NCBI GenBank assembly: GCA_033439295.1 | Contig: JAVTLE010000001.1 | Location: forward strand, 124,001 to 188,000 | Direction: 5' to 3' | Length of the DNA: 64,000 nucleotides | Source of the DNA: Deuterostichococcus epilithicus | Lineage: Eukaryota; Chlorophyta; Trebouxiophyceae; Prasiolales; Stichococcaceae | Program-made: the position numbers and the translations under genes | Part shown: positions 46,083 to 56,780 of the stretch, piece after piece | Position numbering within the stretch: the first letter of the stretch is position 1 | How the letters are laid out: every line of letters begins with the position of its first letter | The notes under the pieces: generated by a model | Databases searched by the model: none | What the model was told of the DNA's origin: nothing | Seen by the model: only the letters and a program-made list of their open reading frames with translations

Positions 46083-48564
46083 ATGGCGTCCACGGCAAAT
46101 AACTCAAAGGCGCCGCCGGCTAGCGTGCCGATGTCACGGTCCAGCGGAGCGTCCGCCATCTCTGAGCACGAACTGGAGAGTCTGCTGGAGTCGGTCGACG
46201 AGCTGCACCGTGCGAGCTGCGGCACGGCGCCCCCGGACGCCCCCCCGGTGCTCCTGGCGCCGCAGCCGCCGCCAGGCCTGCCGAGGTGCGCCTGGATGCG
46301 TGCGTGGGGCGGCCTCACATACCACAGTCCGTGGAGCGGCAAGGACTGGCTCTGCAGCGCCGGGTTGGGACAGCGACAGCGGGCCAGCGGCAGCAGGCAG
46401 CGGCTGGGCGGGGCCTCACCAAGGTTGGCCTGCCGACAGGCGCATCGGCTAGGGCTCGCTGTCGGGTGTCAGCAAACGTGCATGCCCTCGAGCCTGGAGC
46501 CTTGTAGCCGTCCCCTGCAGCTCCTGCGCCCGAACGCCGGCTGAACCTGGCAGGACTCCGGAGACTTGCAGGACTCCCTCACAGACGGCTGCCACAGCTG
46601 TACCGGTGCTCCGTTGACATGAAACTCATGCATGTTTTCGCAGGCTGGAAAGATCCGCGGCAGCTGGTCCGCAGCAGCAGCTTCCATCGCCCTCCGCCTC
46701 TGACGCGGGATGGGGGCTGATGCCCTCACCAAGCGGCGGCGGCGGCACCGACGCCGCCGACCCGCCGCAGCCGCAACCCCGCCGCATGCGCACCCGGGGT
46801 GCAGAGCGGCCGCGGCCGCCGAGCCCGCTGCCTGTCGGGAGGCGCAAGATCGGGCGACCCATCATGTACACTGGCGACCCAAACGATCCCAGCCTGTCCA
46901 AGGAAGAGCGGCGCCGCCTGCGCAGGTGACTCCCGCATGGCGGGCTTTTGTATGGCATGTTTTCAAAGTGCACGTAGTCAAAGCTGCAATACGTGGCAGC
47001 TAGCTGCATGCGAGTCGCGGGCGCGGCGCCGCCACGTCCGGTGCCTGTTTCAGTGCGGACAACCCCCCGGCGCTGCGTGCGGCGCCCGCCGGCCACCGCT
47101 CGGGCGCACGCCTGCCTCGCAGCCGCACTGCAAGCCGTCCTGTTCATCAGCATCTTTCAGCGGCTTGCTCGCCTGGCAAGCGCAGGCGGGCGGCCAACCG
47201 GGCGTCGGCGCAGCGCGTGCGCAGACGCTGCATGCAGCAGTCGTATCTCACGATGGCCGAAGTGCGAGCTGTCGCCCTTTGCTTCTGCCCGGACAGATGC
47301 TCAACCCGCCAACTCTAACGTCCTGAGAACCTGTTCCCAAACTCTGTTGCACGGGATCTTGACCCTGCATTTTACGTCAGCATTGCCTTGCTGCTCCCCG
47401 CTCCCTCCTGTAGTGGCGGGCAGTATAGTGTGTGCTCGTCTCGTCCCCGCGGCGTGCGTGGGTGTGCGCCTGTGTGCGTCCGCTGAGGCGCTGCATGTCC
47501 ACCTCCTTCCAGCTGGACAAGGCTCAGGCGCACCAGAACTCGCTGCACGCGGCGCTGGCGGCGGCGAGGGCCGATGCGCAACAGCTGCAGGCATCCCTGA
47601 CGCGGACCACCCAGGTGCGCCCTGAACTCTAGACCCTTGTTGAACTCGCAGCGCCACAGACTCGAGCGCGTTCCCACAGGGACTCCGCACCGGCCCGGGT
47701 GCTGGGGCTGGCTGCAAGGGTGAGGCGCTGTTCGACCCGCGCACACATCGGCCTCAACGGGCGGACTTTTTAGCGCACACAGCAGCCAGGGGCGCGCACT
47801 GCCAGCATGGCACCTCCGGCTGCACTCGCGGGCAGCTCTTGTGCAACCGCGGCGCTGGGCTTAGTGTGGGCGCATCTGGTTCAGCAGACAATGCTGACCT
47901 GTCCAGGTGTTGCGGCACCTGGAACTTATAATTCGCTTTGCAGCACATGTACGACTGGTGGACAGTTGGCATCGCTGCTACTGGTTGACGGATTCGAAAG
48001 AAGTTGCTCTGTTCAACAAGCTAGTCCCCGTGACTACGCTTCACATTGATGTGAATCACAAGCGACGGAGTCTTGCTGTAACGGCACGGCTTTGCCGTAT
48101 GTACACACACCCTTAGTGGTCACATGTCACTTCTATAGGGCCGCGCAATGAAGCCTGACTGCCTGCCGGCAGCAGCAGTGTCTGCAGCTTCGATAGCGTG
48201 CCAACACCGGCAGTGACCGCAAGGCGAGTCACTGCTAACCCACATCACACGTTGGCAGTGTGCAACACGGCACCATATCGCTGACGAACCTTAAGGGGTT
48301 TGGCCCGGGCGCCTCTTTGACCATCTGTGCACATGCTGCTGGAAGGTTCAGCTGCGGTAGCCACGGCAGGAAGCGGGTTGTTCAAAGGGGTCCTTTGCGC
48401 AGGCGTGGGTCGTGGAGTGCGCTCGCGGTTCGCGGCTGCGCTCGCAGCTGGCTGAGGGGCAGAGCGGCGGCGGCGGCGGCAGCGGCGGCGGCAATGCCAA
48501 CCTGCTGGCCCGCTCCAAATTGGCAGCCTCGTCAGTGGCGAGTTTCGGGTGTGCTCTTTCGTAG
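46083..48564 (+). CDS. bZIP transcription factor (about 274 aa)
   Basis: Exons: 46083-46285, 46644-46925, 47186-47261, 47513-47614, then a less certain 48403-48564. The first four junctions keep phase exactly. Exon 2 ends in GRRKIGRPIMYTGDPNDPSL and SKEERRRLR. The 76-bp exon 3 supplies RAANRASAQRVRRR, with Asn and Arg at N-x7-R, and exon 4 the zipper LDKAQAHQNSLHAALAAARA DAQQLQASL. A serine-rich N-terminal segment contains ISEHELESLLESVDEL. Exon length and phase match the minus-strand bZIP 1.3 kb away, so the pair looks like divergent paralogues. Expected role: nuclear dimeric DNA-binding regulator. The final exon ends in TAG after SSVASFGCALS; a 788-bp intron before it makes the 3' end provisional. 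Confidence 0.8.
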
Positions 48565-48925
48565 ACTTCTGTGTTCGTGCCGATCAAAGATCCCATCGGG
48601 CGTCCCCATCCCTCGGTGCTACATGCGGAGCTTGCTGCGGCTCTGGCCTTGCGCCCCATGGTTTCTTCTGCAGGACCCAGGCCCAACACGCCGGGGCGGC
48701 TTGAGCTGTGACACATCGTGTCGTGATTCTGAGGCCTGAATTGTCTGTCAACACGTCACAGCCTCAGCGGGCAGCGGGTCTGACGCCGGACTGTGCGCAC
48801 CCGCAGCCTGCTGTAGCAATGGGACGCCGCCCAAAACGCCTTGCCGCCGGGCACGGCACGGTGAACACGGACGCACAATTCCCGGCGACCGGAGAGAGCC
48901 GGGCAATCACAATGCTGCCACCGCC
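48565..48925. other. Short gap, possible alternative 3' end of the bZIP gene
   Basis: A TTCTTCTGCAG acceptor at about 48674 could lead to an alternative last exon ending at 48739. Otherwise nothing supported. Confidence 0.3.
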
Positions 48926-49189
48926 ATGGCCGACCGTCAGGTCTCCCGCCAAATGCGCAGCAGCACGCCCAGCCGCCCTGGCGGCCACCCCGGCTTGCAG
49001 CTAGCAGCTGCAAAGAGACCTTGGTACTCCGGCTTCAAAACTGGCAGCGGCGATGAGGCGGTGCTGGGCAGCCTTGGTCTCTGGCGTATTGGAGGGGACC
49101 TGCGGCGCCCCGTGTGTGACCAGCTGGACATTCTGATCACCTCGCGTGTGGCGGCAGCTGTCAACCGGCAGGTGCAGTTGTACACATGA
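48926..49189 (+). CDS. Hypothetical 87-aa protein
   Basis: Intronless ATG-to-stop frame beginning MADRQVSRQMRSSTPSRPGG, with a non-repetitive second half (KRPWYSGFKTGSGDEAVLGS, LWRIGGDLRRPVCDQLDILI). A CTTGCAG acceptor at about 48999 and a CAG|GTGCAG donor at about 49171 mean the second half could equally be an internal exon of a larger gene. No domain recognised. Confidence 0.35.
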   Translation: MADRQVSRQMRSSTPSRPGGHPGLQLAAAKRPWYSGFKTGSGDEAVLGSLGLWRIGGDLRRPVCDQLDILITSRVAAAVNRQVQLYT

Positions 49190-49981
49190 TTTGTGGTGCA
49201 TGCTTCAACGGCACAGGGTCTGCCCCCCCCATTGTGGCTACTGCTCTGGTTTGCGGACAACCGGCTATTGGCAAGCTTTCGAACTTGACAGTCCTCTAGT
49301 CAAGTGCTCCGTACGGGACGTGACAGTCCTGTGCGGGTAACTCATTGCTTCCAGGAGGGCTTGCACCACCATATGTCATACCCATATGTCGGCGCTCGTG
49401 AGTTGAAGTGTAGACATTGCATAGGGGAACTTTTTGCTATTTGGGTTTTGAGGCATCTGATTTGGTGCGCTTGTCTGCTGTCTTAATTTTGGTTGTTGCT
49501 GTCAGACAGTCTCAAATGTCTTCCAAGGGCATGCAGATGGCATGAAATTGCCTCCTGGGTCGTGACTGGGTGAAAAATACCTACCAAACAAAATATACCT
49601 GTGGAGCGCATGCACCTGCCCGTGCGGCATTCGCAACCTACAAATGATTTCCTGAGAAAACAACAGCATTGTTACGCCAGAACCTAACGAGAATCGAAGA
49701 GTCCATTCGAATCTTGAAGGAAATGCTCAAAGTATCGCGGGCCACTCCGTCCAAACCAGGAGATGTGTTCCAGTGCGGCAATCCTCCAGCACGACTCGAC
49801 GCAAACATCACGACTCGATGCGGACATGGGATTTTGTTCTCACTCCTTGCTCTGGCACAATGAGCGCTGCCAGCAGGCGCGCAACCAGGCGCCAATCTTC
49901 TCCCCGCTGCTCAGCTGCGGGGCCAGCGCCACTGAGTCGGACCTCGCGTGCGGATTTCAATCACTGGATGATTGAGATCAC
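49190..49981. other. Intergenic, AT-richer, no gene recognised
   Basis: Downstream of the minus-strand BAR gene. Composition is distinctly less GC-rich, as expected for 3' UTR and intergenic DNA. Open frames here are short and lack motifs. Confidence 0.4.
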
Positions 49982-52550
49982 TCAGTGGGCAACGCCGGAG
50001 GCGCCACCGGCCGCAGGGCCGCCCGTTGCCGCGCCGGGGTGCATGGCGCCGGAAATGCCGCCTGCGCCTACGGAGCCGCCTGCGCCGGCCGCGGCCGCGC
50101 CGCCCGCCGGAGACTGGCCGTGCACGTGCGCGGCGTCATTCAGTCGCACAGCCTGCAGCTCCATTGCGCGGGTGATGTACGTCTGCGCAGCAGGGAGCAC
50201 GCACAGCCTCAGGCGCAGGGACAATGACAGTCGGGCGTCGCGAGAGCCGACTGGCACCGCAGCGGCTTTCGTGCACCGCAAACGAACCACATCAGCGGCC
50301 GGCGTCAGCGTGGAGTGTTCCTGAGAGCATCCCAAGATCCCTGCAGCTTGTGCAAGGGCAGAGGATGGGGCGCCCAGCGAGATGTTCGTGCTGAGGACGG
50401 CCCAGCAACGCAAAACCCCAAAACCCTAATGCCCACCTGCACGCCGCGGGCGTTTTGCGCGTGGCGCCACAGCTCCTCGTGCACCTCCGTCTCCAGCTTC
50501 ATGAAGGCCGCCCTCGCGCCTGCATGGGGAATCGCAGGGGGAGGAGGTCGAGAGCCACAATTCGACTCACGACTCGCACGAGGCTGACGGAGACTTGCTG
50601 GCAGGTTTCCTGGGGTGTTTCGGGCCGCCAGGCGAGGCGGCAAACCCTGCGGCAGCGGGTTTGGAGGAGCCCGGGTGGGCACTGGGGGTGCCGCTGAAGG
50701 CTGTCAGGACCAGCGGCCTCCCTCGCAGGCAGACTGTGCGCGGACTTTGCGCGATGCGAGCTGAGTGCCTGGAGGTAGACAGGACACATCGTGTGGGAGC
50801 ACGCACCCGTCAGCAGCGGGTCCTCGTCCTCCGTCTGCCGGTGCGCAGACACATTGTCCTGCTTCATCACGTTCTCCTGTGGGGGGCGTGAGAGCAGAAC
50901 GCATTCAGGAGAGGGCCACAGCATGCATCGCCGCCCGTTCCGGCCGCCGGACGCCGCGCGCCAGTGCCACACGCCTGGCCCCCTGCGCCGGCGGGACCGC
51001 CGGACCCCGAGCAATCCCAAACCCCTGCGCGGCCGGCAGCCCGCCCTGTGCAACGGCCCCAGGCCATCGCTTGGGGGACGAGCGCGCGAGCGCCGCACGA
51101 GGGTTGCAGTCGCGGGCAAGGGGCAAATTGGCACCTTAAGGTCCTTCTCCACCCCCTTGTAGTGCTTGCGGCGGGCCTCGTCCAGCCGCAGGCTGGCCTT
51201 GTCCAGCTCGGCCATCCGTGCCTGCGGTGGGAGAGGGACGCTGCAGGTTCACGAGCCGGGGCGGCGCCGAGGGCTCGCGGCAGCTGCCACATACCAGGGC
51301 GGCGGCTAGGCGGCGGCAGCCCGTGTGACTGGTGCTGCCGAGCGGTGCTTGGGTGCATGGCTGCCGCAGCAGGGCAGCTGCCATCGAGTCGCGACATGGC
51401 GGCGGATTGATGACGGCTCAGCCCACAGCATCAGCGTCGCGCCTGCAAGGCGCCGCGAGAGCGTCCCCTGGAGATGGAAGGCGGCGCGCACAGCAGGACT
51501 CTGTGAGAGGCCATTCCCCCAGGGCTGGGGCCTATCTTTCAGTAACACCTAAGAAAGTGGCGCACATGTGAGAGCACAAGGGGCGCACCCTGAGGCGGGT
51601 GTGCTCTGTCTGGTACTGCGCAATCGGGTCAAACACCGCCGACTGCAGCTCCAGGCTCTGCAGGGCAGCACAGTCAGCATCTGCGGAAGGCATGGGCTGA
51701 GAAACGATCGAGTCAGCCCTCCTACAGGAGCCCGAGGTTGCCATGCAGCGCCATGTGCCAGCGTCTGGCGGGGCAGGCTTGACGGCAGCAAGACAAGCTG
51801 GGGGTGTGAAGACTGGACAGGCATAAATTGTGAGCGCCGGGAAGAAAGCATGTGAACGGGAGTTTTGTAGCATTCGAGAGGGCAGCTGGTCGATGGACGC
51901 ATGCACTGATTGCTGTCACCACACGGAAAGGCTGTGCTGTGGCAGTCTGGACGGCTGCGCTCTGCGCTGTCCGTGGGGCTGCGCAAGCACGGCCGCATAC
52001 CTTTGACCGCGGCAGCTGGCCCGCTGTGATGAGTGAGCTGCCAGTGCCAGCGACGGGGTGCACACCAGCATCGTCCTGAACGTAGTCCTGTCACAGTAGC
52101 AGGCATTATGCTGGTCGGAATGAAACACTTGAGCGCAATCGGCTCAATTGCGTCGAGTCCTAGTGGGTGCATGTTTTGCAGTGCACAAGGGATGCAGGAT
52201 ACTCAATTGGTGCATGCAGGAGCTGCATCAAGGGGGGATTTGGCATGTTCGCTGCACCTGAGGCAGCGGGTTTGTCAGAATTTTCTCCGAGTGCGTGATC
52301 AGCGCTGTGCACCAAAATAGAATAAGGTCAGACGGGTTTACTTCCGCGCTGAAGAGTGAGGCATCATGCAGCTGTGCCACATGTAAACATGCATGCAACT
52401 ATCAAAAGTGCCGACGACAGCGGCAGGGGTAGGCGCCATGCAACTGCGTGAAGGAAGCAGAGAGCGCACTGTCTGCCGCCTTCTTCAGACCCTTAATCTG
52501 GAGCTCGACGGTGTGCACACGCTTGGAGAATGCCGTGCTCTCGTCCCACA
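49982..52550 (-). CDS. BAR-domain protein (amphiphysin-like fold; 5' end unresolved)
   Basis: Probably binds and curves membranes in endocytic or vesicle traffic. Exons: about 52550-52413, 51680-51589, 51221-51135, 50876-50807, 50519-50437, 50182-49982, with matching phases from the second onward. The first encodes WDESTAFSKRVHTVELQIKG LKKAADSALSASFTQLHG (BAR helix 1 pattern). Then come LQSAVFDPIAQYQTEHTRLR, RMAELDKASLRLDEARRKHY KGVEKDLK (central helix 2), ENVMKQDNVSAHRQTEDEDP, FMKLETEVHEELWRHAQNAR and YITRAMELQAVRLNDAAHVH. A Gly/Ala-rich tail ends the protein; no SH3 domain is seen. The donor of the first exon and the start codon are unresolved. The family call rests on pattern and helix arrangement, not on a search. 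Confidence 0.65.
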
Positions 52551-53293
52551 CTGCCAGGTTGCATGAGCCAGGCTCAGGGAACAGCATTGAGTTTCGGCGT
52601 AACTTTGCCAGGTGTCGAGCCAAGGATCACAGGCACCCCAAGGACGGGAGCGGGGGCGACAGCAGCCAGAGATGGTGCAAACGACGGTGGAGTCCTCGAG
52701 ATATACGTAAGCTCACTGGAGTGGCATCGCGTGGCCTTGACGGGGGCAAGCTGCCTGCCGGTCTTCGTGAAGCACCAGCAGCTCTGGCGGGCTTTCTCGG
52801 TTTGGACACCCATGGTTGCTTGCACAGATGGTTAGCTCTGCGAGTTGAACAACCGAACGTTCAGCGCAGGCGAATCCAGGGGCGCTGACAATCAACCGGC
52901 ATGCAACGTAAAAACCGGCAGCCACAACGAGGCAGCTCACCTAGGGCCCGAGGTCGCAGCACAGAAAGTGTTGTGTGCTGATGCACGATTGGACTACACT
53001 GTCGTCCCCTTCTGCACTTGTACGTGAACTGGGCTTGTGCAAAGTCGAGTGCTGTTGTCGGCAGGGCGCTGCACGGAAGTTACCGGTACACCGTAAGCAG
53101 CCCGGTACACAACTTTCGCCTGATGTAAACCCGATTAGGTTTATGGTCGAGTCAACCCGGGCATGACCTGAGTTCAACGACTTTCTGAGTCCACGTAACC
53201 AAAATCTGACCAGTGCGGCTTATTTGGAGTGTCACGGGTGGGCCTGATCGCCAGCAATATCGCCGCCAACCCAGCTCGCATTAGCACACCAAG
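52551..53293. other. Between BAR gene and lumenal TPR gene; missing BAR 5' exon expected
   Basis: A strong donor (TAG|GTGAGC on the minus strand, about 52941) has a phase compatible with the first BAR exon found. The sequence before it gives no convincing protein and no nearby ATG. The rest should be 3' UTR of the TPR gene. Confidence 0.35.
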
Positions 53294-55970
53294 TCACAGC
53301 GCTGCCGCCCCCTGCCGCACAGCCAGAAAGTCCGCCATGCGATCCACCATCCGCGGCGGCCATCTGCAGTCCAGAGTGCAGCGGGCTTATCAGTGCCGCA
53401 GCCGCCCTGCTGTGTTGTGACGCAGCCGTTGAGCCTTTATTAGGCCGTACATCTGGCGCCCAGCGCTTGATCACTGCGGCACCGCGATGCGGTGTGCATC
53501 GTTGCCTCCGAAAGGGAGCAGATCCGAGACACGAGGGAGAGGGGAAAGGGAGGCAGCTGCCGCACCGGCGGATGCGGCGGAGCCAGTCTGCATCCTGGTA
53601 CTTCCTGCAGCCCACTGTGATGCTGGTGCATGCAAACTCCCACTGGGCCTCTGCATCCTGTTGCCGCCCCTGTGCGAGAAGTGTTTAGGGTTCAGCTGCG
53701 AGTCGCCAACAGATGTTGCTTGACTTGTGCAGGAGGCGATGCGCTGGCGGAGACGCGCGGCAGGCGTGCTGCCGTTTTCCCGTTGTGCCTCGCCCCGCAG
53801 CGCACTGCGAGCCGCGGCGCTCACACTGTCCGAAGGTGGCCGCTGAACACGAGCCACCCTGCGGCGGGGTCCCGCTGCCGCGTGGCTGCCCCACCAACGA
53901 CCCACCTGGCTCCAGTACAGCGCCGCGAGCGCTGCTCGCATGTCCGCAGAGCCGGGCGCCCGCCGTGCGATGCCCTGCATTTCCTTCGTGGCGTCGGCCT
54001 CAGCCCCAAGCTGCGCCAGCGCCAGCGCAGCGTTTGACGCAGCGAAGACGGCGCCTGCAGTTGGGCGGGCAGGCCCTGATGTCCAGGCAATCCCCGTGCG
54101 GCCAGCCCGCTGACGTTGCTGGCCGGATTGGTTCTGGTAGCAATCATTGGCCGATGAATGCGTCTGGCATTTGGCTGCTGGACTGATTTGGCCTGGGCAC
54201 TTGGAAACCGCAGACACACGAGTGCAAGCGTACACGAATGCGGCATTCCAGCACACTTCAACCTAATGACCCGAACGATCAGGCCAGCTGCAAAAGCGCA
54301 TTCTGACGCATCCTCTGGCGCTGGGTGATATGGCAGAACCAGCAGGCAGCCGCTGGCACGCACCGTCCAGGCGCTGCGTGGTGCCGCCATTGCGGCCGCG
54401 GTAGCCGCGCGCCCGCTGGAAGCCGTCCCGTGCCTGCAGGTAGTCCTCGCGAGCGCCTGGGACGCGGCGCCAGACATAAGGCTTCAGGGGGAGGCCCCTT
54501 TCAAGTGGCGCTGAGGCCAGTCCTGTGCAGCTGCGACGCGCACAGCAATCTGCGTTTTTTCCTTGCGTACAGCTGCAGCACCTGCTGGACATGCGCGCAT
54601 GTGCAGAGACGCAACGGGCGCAGACCGACTCGGCTTGCAACAGAGGCCCCCAGTGGACTGCTGCTCGGCAACTCCCGCGACTCACCCGCCCAGTCGCCGA
54701 GCGAGGCGCGCACGTTGCCGCGACTGTTGAGGACGTACGGATCTGGCTTCTTGCCGACCACGCCTGCCAGCTCCAGGGCGCGGTTGTAGTCCCGCAGCGC
54801 GGCGTCCCACTCGTATATGCCCTCCCACGCGAGCGCGCGGCCCGCCAGCAGGCGCGCCTCGTCGACGGTGCCGGCTGCGCAGACAGGGTTTAGTGTTTAG
54901 GGTTTGGCAGGGCTGCACATCGAGGGGGGCTCGCTGCGACATGGGATGGAACAGGTGGCGCCGGGCCATGCCCGGTGCGGCCTGCTGGCACTCCTTGCAG
55001 GCTGCTGGGCATTGCCGACGTCAGGCGTGTAGCCCTCTGACGGCGACGGTTCTCCGTCCGTGGAAACGGTGGCAGCTGCCGAAACTTGTGGCGCTCAAGG
55101 TGCGGTGCGATACTGTGCGCACTCAGCGTCAGCATGCAGGCGTCTGTAGTGTGACACCTGGGTACAGCTCGAGCGCCTTGTCAAAGTCCTTGATGGCCGG
55201 TCGGAACTCCTTGCCGTCCACGAGAACCTGCATGAGAAAGCCCGAATGCTTTTGCAGGTTGCTGTCGGCAGCCTTGGGCGCCTGCGGCTATGCATGGCAT
55301 GTCTGTGCAGGCGTTGATTGTTTGCATCTTGCGCTTAGGTGAAGAACAATCTTGCAGGCGTCAGAATTTAGAGAGAATGATGGTCTGCTTCAGAAGTCTG
55401 AGCAGCACCTGAGCTCGCATCTCGTACCACCGCGGGTTTTCCGCCTGCCGCTCGATGAGTTCAGCCAGCGTATGTGCAGCATCATTGAACTCCCTGTTTG
55501 CGTACGACAGCGCTGCCTTGTCCTGCAGATGATCGCCAGAGAGTATCCTCATCGTTAATTAATGCTCAAACATAGGAACTAGAGCACAGCTGAGCCGGTT
55601 CATGAATGCCTAGCTTGCCTGCACCACTTGCCTCAAGGTCGGCTACATCGCTGTCGCCCGGCAGAACGGCGTCCGCAGATGCCGACGATGTATCCAGAAG
55701 GTTGCAAAGTGCGATCGACAGCGAGCCGAGCACGGCTGCACGCCTGCTGGCCACGAGGCTGGTGGCCACGTTGCCATCACAAGCCGGAGATCGATCTTTG
55801 GTTCGGGCCTTGCTGCAGCGCTGAAAGTGACTATGAACCGAGATTTTGGCTGGAGCGGAAGCAAATGGGCGGAGCCGTCTGCGGCTCGGCTGCAAAAATT
55901 GCGCGCGGTGACTTTCGGAAGTGAGGCATGGGACCGATCTGAGTGCCCCGCACGAGCAGCAAGTACTCAT
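53294..55970 (-). CDS. Thylakoid-lumen TPR protein (chloroplast lumen common family)
   Basis: ATG 55970 begins a Ser/Arg/Ala-rich chloroplast transit peptide, followed by a twin-arginine lumenal signal ASRRAAVLGSLSIALCNLLD ending at about SASA|DA. TPR exons follow: 55522-55409 (DKAALSYANREFNDAAHTLA), 55227-55158 (KEFRPAIKDFDKALELYP), 54874-54686 (YEWDAALRDYNRALELAG), 54456-54364 (REDYLQARDGFQRARGYRG) and 54054 to about 53906 (LGAEADATKEMQGIARRAPG). Next are a poorly defined exon near 53.8 kb, 53614-53566 (GCRKYQDADWLRRIRR) and 53363-53294 (WPPRMVDRMADFLAVRQG). The YxDxDWLRRIRRWPP ending is characteristic of the plant family typified by Arabidopsis At2g37400. Molecular role is unknown; location by the Tat route is inferred from the signal. 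The junction after exon 1 is unresolved. Confidence 0.85.
54886..54906. repeat. Telomere-like repeat next to a 3' splice site
   Basis: AGGGTTTAGTGTTTAGGGTTT on the plus strand, so CCCTAAACACTAAACCC in the transcript, ending about 11 nt upstream of the TPR exon that starts at 54874. Confidence 0.9.
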
Positions 55971-56780
55971 GTCATGCAGCAGCTACTTCTAAATGATCCA
56001 GTTCTCAAACGCAAACGTTGTGAATGGCCTGTATTGCGTCAAGGTGCAAGTGAGAGCACCAGCTTGCACATTGTGCAGGGTATAAGGAGACCACAAAGCA
56101 GGTGCAGCTGCAGCTGGGGCAGCATTTTGCAGCTTCATACCCTTGCACGCATCCGTGGTCATCATCAGCAACAGTGGTGAGCGGCTGCCTCGATTGCTGG
56201 CACGTGCTGCACAGGAGATCGTTGACAACTCTGTTCGGCGCTCGGCTCCCGACTTGAGCGCTGGGCGTTGCAGGTCACATCCAAAAGCATACCCTCTGTG
56301 TTCATCAGTTTCCGGGTCGCTGGCCTACGTTTTACCCGCCGGCTTGTCGGCAACGCCGCACCATTGCCGGCAGAATTGCGCTGCTCCCGTGCAATAGCAC
56401 AGCAGCGGCACTCTGCCGGCGTGGAGAGCCGTTGGTCTGCACCTCCAGCACGTTGGGTCACCCCTGTCAGCTGATTGGCGGCGAACGCAGCTGCAACTGA
56501 TTGCAAAGCTAAGGGTGCACCTTTCCCCGCCCCCTGCGCTGCGCTGCGTCAGCTGCAGCTCATCTGCAGTTCTGCGGAAGCAACCTGAGCCTGAAGGCAA
56601 GGCGGCACAGGTAGCACAGCCGCTCCACCCGTCGCAGGCCGCTGCGTCGTGCCGCGGCGGCATCTGCACCCAGCCGCCCCTTGCTCCGCGCGGCAGCGCC
56701 AGGGCCAGTGCGGCCACCGCAGGAGGGGCAGCAGCTGCGGCTCAATCTCCGTCGGCGCCCATCGTGGCAGCAAAGGCGCC
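55971..56780. other. Bidirectional promoter region between TPR and TRS31 genes
   Basis: The two start codons (55970 minus, 56781 plus) are 810 bp apart and point away from each other, so both promoters lie here. A plus-strand frame at 56515-56784 overlaps the TRS31 start in another frame and has no motif. No TATA box is convincing. Confidence 0.5.
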
